A stretch of DNA of 64,000 nt from Nocardia cyriacigeorgica (GCF_005863245.1 NZ_VBUT01000001.1:310001-374000); one strand, 5' to 3'. Shown: positions 31,479 to 39,401, numbered from the stretch's first letter. Notes: generated from the sequence alone by a model not told the origin. Translations and numbers: made by a program.

Positions 31479-33524
31479 GTGACATCGTCGGGTCGTCCGT
31501 TTTTGTTGGACCGCCGCGCGTTCTTGGTAGCCCTGGGGGTGGTGCCTGCGGCGGCGCTGCTGGCGTCCTGCTCTGAGGACGAGGCGGCGCAGCCGTTGAA
31601 GCAGGTCGATATGACCGGCTCCGATCCGGCGATCCGGCCGCAGGACGATCTGTACCGGCACGTCAACGGCAAGTGGCTGCGCGAATACCAGCTGCCGCCG
31701 GACAAGGTCGCCTACGGCGCGATCAGTGAGGCCAACGATCGCACCGAGCAGCAGTTGCGCGAGATCATCGAGTCCATTTCCGATCCGGAGCCGGGTTCGG
31801 AGGCGCAGCAGATCCGCGATCTGTACGACGCGCGGATGAACCTCGACGAGATCGAGCAGCTCGGGCTCACCCCACTGGAGCCGATGTTCGCCGAGATCGA
31901 CGGCGCGAAGACCAAGGCGGAGCTGGCCGCGGTGATGGGTGCGTTGCCGATCGGCGGGCTGATCGGGCTCGGCATCAGCATCGACCGGAAGAACTCCGAC
32001 GCCTATATCCCCTCGATCGGCCAGTCCGGCCTCGGGTTGAGCGAGCAGTACTACCGCAAGCCGGAGTACGCCGAGCAGCTGGCCGGATACCGGACCTTCA
32101 ACGAACGGCTCGCCGCGGCGGCCGGCCTGCGCGACCCCGCGGGCCTGGCGCAGCGCAACCTCGACCTGGAAACCAGGATCGCCGCGGGCCACTGGGACAA
32201 CGTGCGCAACCGCGACACCGACGCCACCTACAACCGGATGAGCTGGGACGCCACCAAGGCTCTCGCCCCGGAATTCGACTGGGATCCGTGGCTGGAGTCG
32301 TCCACCCTCGGGCGCCCGAAGGAACACTTCGCCGAGATCGTGGTGAACCAGCCGTCCTTCGTCACCGAGGCGGGCAAGATCTGGGCCGAGACCGATATCG
32401 CGATGTGGCGCGATTATCTGAAGCTCACCCTGCTGCGCCAGTACGCGCGGTTCCTGCCCACGCCGTTCGCCGACGCCAATTTCGATTTCAACGGCCGGTT
32501 GATGGCGGGATTGCAGCAGCGGCCCGAATTGTGGAAGTCCGCGGTGGGTACGGTGGACTCGAATCTGGGCGAACAGCTCGGAAAGCTGTACGTGGACAAG
32601 CATTTCCCGCCCGAGGCCAAAGAGCGCGCCATGGAAATGGTCGACGATCTGTTCGCCGCCTACCGGGAGAACTTCACCAACTCCACCTGGATGTCGCCGG
32701 AGACCAGGAAAGCGTCGATCGAGAAGCTGGACAAGATCAAGACCAAGATCGGGTATCCGGACAAGTGGGTGGACTATTCCGGGCTGAAGATCACCAGGGG
32801 CAAGCTCATCGAATCCCTGCGTGCGGTCAACGATTTCGAGGTCAAGCGCTCGCTCGACCGGCTGGGCACCAAGGTCGACGATTCCGAATGGGCGATGTCG
32901 CCGCAGACGGTGAACGCCTACTACATGGCCTCCACCAATGAGATCGCCTTCCCCGCCGCCTATTTGCAGCCGCCGTTCTTCGACAAGGACGCCGAGGCCG
33001 CGGTGAACTACGGCGCTGTCGGCGCGACCATCGGCCACGAAATCGGGCACGGCTTCGACGATCAGGGCTCGAAGTTCGACGGTGACGGCAACCGCCGCGA
33101 TTGGTGGACCGAAGCCGACCGCGCCGCCTTCGACGCCAAGACCAAGCAGCTGATCGAGCAGTACAACGTGCTCGTCCCCGAGGGCCTCGATCCCGAACAG
33201 CACGTCAACGGTGAACTCACCGTCGGCGAAAACCTGGCCGACCTGCGCGGACTGCTGATCGCACTGGCCGCGTACCGGATCGCCGAAAAGCGCCGTGGCG
33301 TGGACAATCCGGACTATCGCACGATGTTCCTGTCCTGGGCGCGCGGCTGGCGCGACAAGCAGACCCGCGAGGTGACCGAGCGGCTGCTCGCCACCGACAC
33401 CCACTCCCCGAACGAGTTCCGCTGCAATCAAGTGGTGCGCAATCTCGAGGAGTTCTACACGACGTTCGGGGTGAAGGAAGGCGACAAGCTGTTCCTGCCG
33501 AAGGAGCAGCGCGTCAGCTTGTGA
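31479..33524 (+). CDS. M13-family zinc metallopeptidase lipoprotein (neprilysin/PepO-like)
   Basis: 681 residues from a GTG behind GGGGAGAGGAA. The N-terminus has a twin-arginine-like segment (DRRAFLV) and a lipobox ending in C31 (LLASC), so it is probably a Tat-exported lipoprotein anchored outside the membrane. M13 signatures: HVNGKWLREYQLP at the start of the domain, NAYYMASTNEIAFPAAYLQPPFF before the active site, HEIGH (H520, E521, H524) and the third ligand in GENLADLRGL (about E583), ending with EFRCNQVVRN. It cleaves short peptides. The minus-strand ORF of similar length over it is a shadow. Confidence 0.93.
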   Translation: MTSSGRPFLLDRRAFLVALGVVPAAALLASCSEDEAAQPLKQVDMTGSDPAIRPQDDLYRHVNGKWLREYQLPPDKVAYGAISEANDRTEQQLREIIESISDPEPGSEAQQIRDLYDARMNLDEIEQLGLTPLEPMFAEIDGAKTKAELAAVMGALPIGGLIGLGISIDRKNSDAYIPSIGQSGLGLSEQYYRKPEYAEQLAGYRTFNERLAAAAGLRDPAGLAQRNLDLETRIAAGHWDNVRNRDTDATYNRMSWDATKALAPEFDWDPWLESSTLGRPKEHFAEIVVNQPSFVTEAGKIWAETDIAMWRDYLKLTLLRQYARFLPTPFADANFDFNGRLMAGLQQRPELWKSAVGTVDSNLGEQLGKLYVDKHFPPEAKERAMEMVDDLFAAYRENFTNSTWMSPETRKASIEKLDKIKTKIGYPDKWVDYSGLKITRGKLIESLRAVNDFEVKRSLDRLGTKVDDSEWAMSPQTVNAYYMASTNEIAFPAAYLQPPFFDKDAEAAVNYGAVGATIGHEIGHGFDDQGSKFDGDGNRRDWWTEADRAAFDAKTKQLIEQYNVLVPEGLDPEQHVNGELTVGENLADLRGLLIALAAYRIAEKRRGVDNPDYRTMFLSWARGWRDKQTREVTERLLATDTHSPNEFRCNQVVRNLEEFYTTFGVKEGDKLFLPKEQRVSL

Positions 33525-33544
33525 ATGCCGGGAGCTCCCAACGA

Positions 33545-34024
33545 TCAGCGTTGAGAGTTCTCCGGCCACATAACAGCAACGTCTCGGCCGATCCGCTTGG
33601 CGTAGGCGACTGCGTCAGCGGTGCCACCGCGACCGTCTGGCGGGCTTCCATCCCACACCGCGACGAGGAGGTCACTGCGGTTGATGAGTTCCTTGCTGGC
33701 CGCAAAATACGACTCCGGACCGGAGGCGAGGAAGGGGAGTTCGTGTACGGCTCGCGCATTCGCGATGAAGCCGTCGACGCGTCTGCGGTCTGCAGGTTCG
33801 CGGATTCCTGAGATGTAATCCGCTGCTGGAATCACCGCCTCGATGGCGCCGCCCAGTTCGAGGACGATCTGGGCAAAGATCTGGTCCGCGCCGCGGGCCA
33901 GGCAGGTGATGCCAACGAGTCCGCTGCTCGCGTATGGCCTCAGGACGACACGGAGCTCATCGGCTACAAGCATCTGAGTCGCTGCGGTGAGGTTCGAGTG
34001 ACCGGTTATCCCGATGGTCGTCAT
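33545..34024 (-). CDS. SLOG-like nucleotide-binding protein
   Basis: 159 residues. The pattern MTTIGITGHSNLT, LVGITCLARGADQIFAQIVLELGG, IEAVIPAADY, LLVAVWDGSPPDGRGGTADAVAYAKRIGRDVAVMWP is that of Rossmann-like SLOG/LOG proteins, which bind nucleotides or nucleosides; GxGGTADAV is the characteristic GGT loop. Substrate is unknown. It is divergent from an XRE-type regulator with 71 nt between starts, and this pairing suggests a signal-sensing unit. It converges on the peptidase gene with a 20-nt gap. Confidence 0.7.
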   Translation of the reverse strand: MTTIGITGHSNLTAATQMLVADELRVVLRPYASSGLVGITCLARGADQIFAQIVLELGGAIEAVIPAADYISGIREPADRRRVDGFIANARAVHELPFLASGPESYFAASKELINRSDLLVAVWDGSPPDGRGGTADAVAYAKRIGRDVAVMWPENSQR

Positions 34025-34095
34025 TGCGGCTCTCTCACTGTCGGCGATAGTCTTGCCGCTTACTTTCTACGCTGTCATCGCAAAGGTGGATCATC

Positions 34096-35319
34096 GTGGA
34101 GTTCTCGGGGTTGACTACGGGCGAGCGTATCCGTCGCCGGCGCGAGGCGCGTGGGATGAGTCGTGCCGTGGTGGCGGGGTTGGTCGGGCGCAGCACGGAC
34201 TGGCTCAAGAAGATCGAGCGAGATGAACGTCAGCTGCGGTCGCTACCTTTGCTGCTCCAACTGGCCTCTGTTCTCGGCGTATCGGATCTATCCGAACTCA
34301 CTGGTCAGGGTCCGCTACCTGTGTCGGCATGGGCGCGGGTCGGGCACCCCGTGGTCCCAGAGATCCGTCGAGCCATGCACGAGGTCTCCTTCGGTGCTGT
34401 GGCCTCGAGTCACCTGACACCGGACGAACTGCATCATCGAGTGCATGCGGCATGGCTGCTCTGGCACTCGTCTCCGCGGCAGCGAACGGAGGTCGGTGCA
34501 CTTCTTCCGGACCTGATACGGCAAGCACATGCGTGCGTTCGGACGAACGCAGGGCAAGAACGGAGACGTGCGGGTGCTGCAGCCGGAGACCTGTATCGAC
34601 TCGTCCAGCGGCTTCTCGCTCATATCTGTGAACCTGAGTTGCATGCGCTTGCGGTGGAGCGTGGCCGAGTGATGTCCGAGGAAGCGGATACGCCACTCGC
34701 GCGCGCATCTGCGACCTGGTCGTCGGCAGTCAGCCTCTGCGCGTCCGGGCACTACGAGGATGCTGTTCAGCTCGTGAACATGGGCACAGACCTTCTCCAG
34801 CCCTTGGTCGAGAACGGTTCGCCGCAGGCCATGGGGATGTACGGCGCGCTTCAGCTCGAAGCTGCGGCAGCGTATGGGCTGGCGGGGCGTGACGGCGACG
34901 CATTCCGATACCTCGACGCGGCTGAAGAGACCGCGCGGCGATTGCCGGATGGCTACTGGCACCCGCAGACGGCGTTCGAGCGTGGGAATGTGCAAATTCT
35001 TTCCGTCATCGTCAACAGATGTCTTCGCAAGACGGGCACGGCGATCAGTGCCGCTGCCCGGATCGATCTGCCGGCAGTGCCTTCGGCGTTGCGTAGATCG
35101 CGCCTGCTGCTCGAGATCGCCGAAGCGCTCGCCGACCGTCGTGAGTTTGCTGCAGCCGTGTCGAATTTAGAAGCAGCGGCAAGGATATCGACCGAAGCTG
35201 TAGCCCTCATCCCATGGGCACGCTCCCTTGCCGACGAATTGGAAGCGAACACAACAGGCCTGGAACGGCGTCAGGCGTCCGAACTGGCTGCACGGTTCAA
35301 GTCCGTTGACCTGGCCTGA
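34096..35319 (+). CDS. XRE-family transcriptional regulator with TPR-like C-terminus
   Basis: 407 residues from a GTG. Residues 8-65 form a Cro/CI-type helix-turn-helix (TTGERIRRRREARGMSRAVVAGLVGRS...). Residues about 100-400 are helical repeats rich in Ala and Leu (for example YEDAVQLVNMGTDLLQPL and DAFRYLDAAEETARRL), as in actinobacterial regulators that sense small ligands through TPR-like domains. It is divergent from the SLOG-like gene and probably regulates it and itself. Base use is less GC-biased than in the ribosomal or nbt genes, consistent with accessory DNA. Confidence 0.8.
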   Translation: MEFSGLTTGERIRRRREARGMSRAVVAGLVGRSTDWLKKIERDERQLRSLPLLLQLASVLGVSDLSELTGQGPLPVSAWARVGHPVVPEIRRAMHEVSFGAVASSHLTPDELHHRVHAAWLLWHSSPRQRTEVGALLPDLIRQAHACVRTNAGQERRRAGAAAGDLYRLVQRLLAHICEPELHALAVERGRVMSEEADTPLARASATWSSAVSLCASGHYEDAVQLVNMGTDLLQPLVENGSPQAMGMYGALQLEAAAAYGLAGRDGDAFRYLDAAEETARRLPDGYWHPQTAFERGNVQILSVIVNRCLRKTGTAISAAARIDLPAVPSALRRSRLLLEIAEALADRREFAAAVSNLEAAARISTEAVALIPWARSLADELEANTTGLERRQASELAARFKSVDLA

Positions 35320-35375
35320 ATGAAGGGGGACAATCAGTCCCCGGCGGACTGATCCAGTCGACATAGCGTCGTGGA

Positions 35376-35906
35376 ATGACCACACGAACGACGACCGAAA
35401 TGGCATCGGCAGCACAATCATTCCCGGTCCGCTCGATTGCGTTCCTCCGCTCACGCTCAGTACTCCCACGACGCTTGCGCCTACATCGCGTGCCGAGCGG
35501 ATGTGGCGGAGATTTACTAGTCGCCCGCTCGGCGGCGTGCCCATGGTCGAACGATCTGACGACCTTGAAGCGACTTGCGACCGCGCTTCGAGGATGGTCC
35601 GGAGAGTCGATCCCGAACACCCCGAGCCAGGGGCACCTGGAGGCGATTACGTCACTCTTGATTGCCGATAGCACGCGGGCGGTGATCCTGGCTCAGTTCG
35701 AGCCAGGTGATGAGCTGGGCGTCGAGAAACTGGCAGCGAGGACTGATCTCACTGTGCGTGCAGTCCGCAGCGTCTTGGACGACTTGGCTGCCGCCGACCT
35801 TGTGGTGCCGGTACTGGGGAGGCCTCGCTGGAAGCTGACTACCCGGGGTGTCCTGTGGGTAAAGACCTCAGCAGGCCTGTCGGCAGTCGAGTTCGGTCGG
35901 AGCTAA
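35376..35906 (+). CDS. Winged-helix-like regulatory protein (start uncertain)
   Basis: Up to 176 residues. Only the C-terminal half looks like a domain: LEAITSLLIADSTRAVILAQF, GVEKLAARTDLTVRAVRSVLDDLAAADLV, PRWKLTTRGVLW, a winged helix with recognition helix and wing. The first 80 or so residues are Arg/Ser-rich with no ribosome binding site before the ATG, so the true start may be internal (an in-frame TTG near 35564 is one candidate). It immediately precedes the resolvase-like gene. Confidence 0.55.
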   Translation: MTTRTTTEMASAAQSFPVRSIAFLRSRSVLPRRLRLHRVPSGCGGDLLVARSAACPWSNDLTTLKRLATALRGWSGESIPNTPSQGHLEAITSLLIADSTRAVILAQFEPGDELGVEKLAARTDLTVRAVRSVLDDLAAADLVVPVLGRPRWKLTTRGVLWVKTSAGLSAVEFGRS

Positions 35907-35908
35907 CG

Positions 35909-36262
35909 TTGAAGCCGCGTGCGCTTGGCTATCTGCGGGCAGACCGATCGGTGCCCAACCAGCTGCGAGACGAGGTGCAGATCCGAAGTCTGGCAACGCG
36001 TTATGGATACTCGCTGTGCAAGACGATCGTGTTCACCGCCTCGACTCCGGACCCGATTCAGCAGCTGATCGAAGCCGTTCGCCGGGCAGACGCCGAAGCG
36101 GTGTTCATTCCGAACGTGATGCATTTCGACGGCCTTGTTCCCGTCGAATTGGTTGCGGTTGCGGATGTGGTGACTGTGCGGCCCGAGGAAACGTTCGCCC
36201 GATGGGCGACTGGCGAGGTCCACGGGTTGGACGGCGTGTCGATCAAGCGACCGGAACCATAG
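35909..36262 (+). CDS. Resolvase-N-terminal-like protein without DNA-binding part
   Basis: 117 residues from a TTG two bases after the preceding stop, or 135 from an overlapping GTG at 35855. LGYLRADRS, DEVQIRSLATRYGYSLCKTIVF, RADAEAVFIPNVMHFDG and ADVVTVRPEETFARWATG follow a serine-recombinase N-terminal fold, but the position of the nucleophilic serine is not clear and there is no C-terminal helix-turn-helix. I infer a non-recombinase relative of unknown role, common in Nocardia-type accessory regions. Confidence 0.6.
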   Translation: MKPRALGYLRADRSVPNQLRDEVQIRSLATRYGYSLCKTIVFTASTPDPIQQLIEAVRRADAEAVFIPNVMHFDGLVPVELVAVADVVTVRPEETFARWATGEVHGLDGVSIKRPEP

Positions 36263-36311
36263 CTGCCGCTCCTGGTCGGCAAGGGTTTCGGCTCTCCCGG
36301 TGCCGGAAACT

Positions 36312-36348
36312 GACGAAGGCACGGGCCCACCGGGTCCGTGCCCTCGTC
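36312..36348. terminator. Bidirectional terminator
   Basis: A 17-bp stem with two wobble pairs (gacgaaggcacgggccc / gggtccgtgccctcgtc) lies between the convergent resolvase-like gene and the unknown minus-strand gene ending at 36352. It shares the GAGGGCACGGAC core with the terminator at 29600. Confidence 0.75.
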
Positions 36349-36351
36349 ATC

Positions 36352-37059
36352 TCAGCGTGCAGTCATCGTCATGCTGACCATGCGTTGATCTTCTCGCAGC
36401 GGTCTCGAGGTGTCCCCATCCGGTGCGATCACGATGTAGCCCAGCCGACACAGAGCGTCAGCCGCGGTTTCTGGTAGGTCGCGGATAGCGGCGCGGAGTT
36501 GGTTCCGGCGCCATTCGAGACGGCCGTTCCGAACGGCGGTACGCCAGTTGTTTCGGCTGGCGAATCCGCATTCCAGAACTACGAACTCCACGACGTCCTC
36601 GAGGCAGAGCCGGAACCGATCACCGCCGACCGGCAAATGCAGCGATTCCATGCTGTGCGGCGATCCGTGCCCTGTCTGAGAGAGGAGATGCGACAGGGCT
36701 CCGCGATGCGCGTGGACTTGGATATGCGCGCCCGGCTTGCTCGCGTGATGTTCTCTGTCGTATTCGAAGCGAATGATCGGAGTCCGGTCCACTTCCGCGA
36801 CGAGCACGAACTTCGACTCCTCGACAGCGAGATAAGTCTGACGCGAATCTTGACAGAAGCGATACTCGACGCGGAGGCGGGCCAGAACTCTCTCGCAGCC
36901 GGACGCGTACAACGGAACATTCGCTTTGGCTACCGAGCGTGCCTCACCGTCCCTGTGTAAGACGGATGTGGTCGGCGCATCATCAAAGACCGCCTGTAGC
37001 AGCTTGTCGGTTTGTGCGGCGAAGGATTCGACTTCGGTGTAGAACTCCCCCAGCTCCAT
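36352..37059 (-). CDS. Unknown protein, second gene of a two-gene operon
   Basis: 235 residues starting MELGEFYTEVESFAAQTDKLL; longer in-frame starts would overlap the upstream gene. I do not recognise a family. The middle segment has alternating strands (RLRVEYRFCQ, YLAVEESKFVLVAEV, PIIRFEYDR), a His-rich HIQVHAHRGALSHLL and a hydrophobic LCLEDVVEFVVLECG helix. It begins 7 nt after the 61-residue gene, so the two are translationally coupled. The small-plus-large layout resembles antitoxin-toxin or regulator-effector pairs, but nothing confirms this. Confidence 0.65.
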   Translation of the reverse strand: MELGEFYTEVESFAAQTDKLLQAVFDDAPTTSVLHRDGEARSVAKANVPLYASGCERVLARLRVEYRFCQDSRQTYLAVEESKFVLVAEVDRTPIIRFEYDREHHASKPGAHIQVHAHRGALSHLLSQTGHGSPHSMESLHLPVGGDRFRLCLEDVVEFVVLECGFASRNNWRTAVRNGRLEWRRNQLRAAIRDLPETAADALCRLGYIVIAPDGDTSRPLREDQRMVSMTMTAR

Positions 37060-37066
37060 ACGGGCG

Positions 37067-37252
37067 CTACGCGCGGTTTCCCAGGAGAAACTCGATGGAC
37101 TGCAGATCTTCCCAATCGTTCCATTCATTGCCGACCAGTGAGTAGCTACTGGCCTTCTCCCGGAACTGCTCGAGACTCATCCGAACCCGCGCGAGAATTT
37201 CATCGCGCTGCTGCTTCAGCTGTTCCACGGTGTAGCTCTTGACCTGAACCAT
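37067..37252 (-). CDS. Small helical protein, first gene of a two-gene operon
   Basis: 61 residues from an ATG behind GGGAGGG. MVQVKSYTVEQLKQQRDEILARVRMSLEQFREKA reads as two helices and NEWNDWEDLQSIEFLLG as a third. It resembles conserved small actinobacterial proteins of unknown function found next to a larger unknown gene. It may be a partner or antitoxin of the following product; this is inference. Confidence 0.65.
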   Translation of the reverse strand: MVQVKSYTVEQLKQQRDEILARVRMSLEQFREKASSYSLVGNEWNDWEDLQSIEFLLGNRA

Positions 37253-37331
37253 GACCGCCCTCCCCTCTCGGATACCGCTTGCTTCAAGGGTAGTCGACGA
37301 TCAGTGCGTATGGCTCAGAATTGCTCCTTCC

Positions 37332-37585
37332 TCAGCTGACGAGGAGCTCCGTGACCCGCCGGTTCAGCAGCCCGTCGACCAGGGCGTTCAGGCCTTCGGT
37401 GTAGGTGTCCTCGGCCGCTACCATCAGGAAACGGGGGCCGAGGTCGGTCAAGCGCGGTAAGGCCTGTGGGCCGAGGTCGGCGAAGATCTGTTCGCGGTAG
37501 GTAGGGCGGTCTTCGGCGGCTCGGTGATGATTTCCACGATCCAGGGCTGCGCCGACAGCGCGTCGTGCACGGCGGTCGCCGCCGC
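37332..37585 (-). pseudogene. TetR-family regulator C-terminal remnant, frameshifted
   Basis: On the minus strand AVHDALSAQPWIVEIITEPP is followed, after a frame change, by YREQIFADLGPQALPRLTDL and TEGLNALVDGLLNRRV, then TGA at 37332. The PW...P and GLxxLxDGLL pattern is that of a TetR C-terminal domain. No N-terminal DNA-binding part is present and the frame is broken. It lies in the 337-nt gap between the two-gene operon and the Uma2 gene. Confidence 0.55.
37353..37407. repeat. Direct repeat, copy 1 (55 bp), flanking the Uma2 gene
   Basis: Matches 38217-38271 at 50 of 55 positions by eye. Both copies encode, on the minus strand, EGLNALVDGLLNRRV-like residues, the end of a TetR-type C-terminus. 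The copies are 864 bp apart and bracket the Uma2 gene. Confidence 0.8.
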
Positions 37586-37589
37586 GCGC

Positions 37590-38171
37590 CTAACGGGTGA
37601 GGTCCTCGAAGCCGATCTCACCGAGAATCACGTGCTCCAACCGCAGGAAGCCGTCGCGGTGCAGGCTGTGCAAACGATATTCGGCCGCGTGCGCGTCGAG
37701 GCGGAACTCGCGCACCTCCTCGATCTCGAACTTCGGGTCCAGGCTGATCACCAGGTAGAGCGGGATGCCCGCCCTGGCGTACTGCACCTTCTTGTCCAGC
37801 AGATCTTCGGCAGCCGTCGACGGCGAGGACACCTCGACCACGATCAGCGCATCGCCGGCCTCCGGCTTCGCTCCACGCTCGGGCAGGCATCGGTAGACGA
37901 TCACGTCGGGACGGCGGAAGGTGAACTTCGGAACCCGCCACAGCACCATGTCGATGTAGGTTTCGACGCGCATGCACGGTTCCGTGCTCGGAAGTTGTTC
38001 CAAGGCTCCGGCCAACCGGCGCGCGACTCGATTGTGCTCGGGCACCGGCGACTCACAGATGATCACGTGACCGTGGACGACCTCGACTTCGCGAGCGATG
38101 TCCGCGGGCAGCAGCCGGTACTGCTCCTCGGTCATCTCATGCGGCAGGTCATACGACGGATTGATCGTCAT
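37590..38171 (-). CDS. Uma2-family putative nuclease
   Basis: 193 residues. The N-terminal HEMTEEQYRLLPADIAREVEVVHGHVI, PDVIVYR (Asp), DALIVVEVSSPST (Glu) and KKVQYARAGIPLYLVI (Lys) give the PD-(D/E)XK Uma2 core, full length for the family. Its role is unknown. It lies between two degenerate copies of a TetR C-terminal fragment and directly upstream of the truncated higB, so it probably arrived by insertion. Confidence 0.85.
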   Translation of the reverse strand: MTINPSYDLPHEMTEEQYRLLPADIAREVEVVHGHVIICESPVPEHNRVARRLAGALEQLPSTEPCMRVETYIDMVLWRVPKFTFRRPDVIVYRCLPERGAKPEAGDALIVVEVSSPSTAAEDLLDKKVQYARAGIPLYLVISLDPKFEIEEVREFRLDAHAAEYRLHSLHRDGFLRLEHVILGEIGFEDLTR

Positions 38172-38216
38172 GCTCGAAGCTTATTGGCTGGTCGCGCCCC
38201 GGCTGAGCAGCTAGCC

Positions 38217-38271
38217 GACCCGTCGGTTCAGCAGCCCGTCGACCATGGCGTTCAGGCCCTCGGCGCAGGTG
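38217..38271. repeat. Direct repeat, copy 2 (55 bp), fused to the broken higB
   Basis: Second copy of the repeat at 37353-37407. Its right end overlaps the first bases of the surviving higB fragment (about 38268), so the repeat boundary is also the breakpoint that removed the front of higB. Confidence 0.75.
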
Positions 38272-38375
38272 ATCGAGAGGGCCAGTACAGCATCCGAATA
38301 AACCAACAATGGCGAATCTGTTTCAGGTGGACCGAAGCAGGGGCACACGACGTCGAGATCGTCGACTATCACTGA
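38268..38375 (+). pseudogene. higB: Truncated HigB/RelE-type toxin (3' end only)
   Basis: The 35 codons before the TGA at 38373 read GDREGQYSIRINQQWRICF followed by RW and EIVDYH, the C-terminal end of HigB-family mRNA interferases. About the first two thirds of the gene is absent and replaced by TetR-like repeat sequence. It sits 12 nt upstream of higA in the normal toxin-antitoxin order. The fragment should be inactive. Confidence 0.8.
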
Positions 38376-38387
38376 GAGGAGGCAACG

Positions 38388-38684
38388 ATGGCAACAGTCA
38401 TGGACCCAATCCACCCGGGCGAGATTCTCAGCGAGGAGTACATGGAGCCACTGGGCATTTCCCAGAACGGCCTCGGGCTCGCATTGAACGTGCCGCCACG
38501 CCGGATCAACGAAATCGTGCTGGGTAAGCGCAGGATCACCCCGGATACCGCACTGCGGCTTTCTCGCTATTTCGGCACCAGCGAACGATTCTGGCTGAAC
38601 CTCCAGGACCGGTACGACATCGAGGTCGCGCGAATTCGGATCGCCGACGAACTCGCCGCGATCCAGCCACTGAGGTCGGCCTGA
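38388..38684 (+). CDS. higA: HigA-family antitoxin (orphan)
   Basis: 98 residues from an ATG behind GAGGAGG. DPIHPGEILSEEYMEPLGIS, a Cro-type helix-turn-helix (LNVPPRRINEIVLGKRRITPDTALRLSRYFG) and FWLNLQDRYDIEVAR are diagnostic. HigA binds the HigB toxin and represses the operon. Here the toxin gene upstream is truncated, so the antitoxin is an orphan and may act only as a DNA-binding regulator. Confidence 0.92.
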   Translation: MATVMDPIHPGEILSEEYMEPLGISQNGLGLALNVPPRRINEIVLGKRRITPDTALRLSRYFGTSERFWLNLQDRYDIEVARIRIADELAAIQPLRSA

Positions 38685-38726
38685 TCTCGCCCAGCCTCAG
38701 CGGCGGTGCCGCAGCCGCGGACGGCG

Positions 38727-38774
38727 AGGCCGGTCGGCATGCCACATTCCTGATCGTGGCGCGCCGACCGGCCT
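38727..38774. terminator. Terminator between higA and the MTB12-like gene
   Basis: A perfect 12-bp inverted repeat (aggccggtcggc / gccgaccggcct) encloses 24 nt that can pair further (tgccac / gtggc). It lies between two convergent genes and can serve both. Confidence 0.65.
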
Positions 38775-38780
38775 ATCGCA

Positions 38781-39242
38781 TCAGCAGCCGGTGCCGACGA
38801 AGTTGCCGATCTCGCAGATGGATTCGCTGCTCAGCTTCCAGGTGCCGTCGATCAGCCGCCACGACATCGGGAAGGTCCAGGGCTCATAGCCTTCGGCGGA
38901 GGTGAGCAGGGTCGCGCTGAGGGTGTCGCCGTTCTCGGAGACGGGGCCGATCACGTCCCAGCGGAAGGTCGGCGCCATCGCCATCAGGGCGGCGGCGCGA
39001 TCGAAGGTGGGCAGGCCGGCCTCGCCGGTCTCGAGCTCGGCGGCACGGGTGGCGCGCGCGGCGTTCACATCGAAAGCCACCGCGAGCTTTGCCCGGAGTT
39101 CGCCGGTGCCGAGGGCTGCGGTGCGCGCCGGTGCGGTCAGCGGCGCGGCCTGGGCGATCGAGGTCGTCGCGACGGTACCGAGGGCGCCGGTCAGGCCGGC
39201 GGTGGCCAGGGCGAGTGCGCCAAGCTTCAAACGGAGGCTCAT
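38781..39242 (-). CDS. Secreted MTB12-like low-molecular-weight antigen
   Basis: 153 residues starting MSLRLKLGALALATAG, with a Sec signal peptide ending AQA (about residue 32). The mature part, with FRWDVIGPVSENGDTLSATL, WTFPMSWRLIDGTWKLSSES and two C-terminal cysteines (SIC ... GTGC), resembles mycobacterial MTB12-type secreted antigens, a small NTF2-like fold of unknown function. An iron box at 39298-39316 lies just upstream, which suggests induction in low iron together with the siderophore genes. Confidence 0.75.
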   Translation of the reverse strand: MSLRLKLGALALATAGLTGALGTVATTSIAQAAPLTAPARTAALGTGELRAKLAVAFDVNAARATRAAELETGEAGLPTFDRAAALMAMAPTFRWDVIGPVSENGDTLSATLLTSAEGYEPWTFPMSWRLIDGTWKLSSESICEIGNFVGTGC

Positions 39243-39297
39243 GTGTCTATCCAATCTTTCCGTGCCGGGGTCGTCGGGAGTCGGCACGCCGTCACTG

Positions 39298-39316
39298 TAA
39301 GGTAAGCCTATGCGAA
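39298..39316 (-). promoter_or_regulatory. IdeR/DtxR-type iron box upstream of the MTB12-like gene
   Basis: taaggtaagcctatgcgaa, a 19-bp imperfect palindrome matching the TTAGGTTAGSCTAACCTAA consensus in most positions. It is 56 nt upstream of the start at 39242. Confidence 0.75.
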
Positions 39317-39401
39317 TTTGAAGTCCGCGCACCCGGCGGCCTCACACATCACAGCGGTTCTTCCCCAGGTCACGGCCGCATCAGGCAAGCATAGGATCGA
39401 G

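Noticed and set aside
31422..33569. 715-codon minus-strand ORF
   Set aside because: Exact antisense of the M13 peptidase gene, which has complete catalytic motifs and a signal peptide.
35167..35674. Minus-strand ORFs (35167-35544 and 35297-35674)
   Set aside because: Overlap the end of the XRE regulator and the winged-helix gene in antisense, without ribosome binding sites or domains.
37524..38375. 283-codon plus-strand ORF ending as HigB
   Set aside because: Only the last 35 codons resemble HigB; the rest is antisense to the Uma2 gene, so it is not a real fusion protein.
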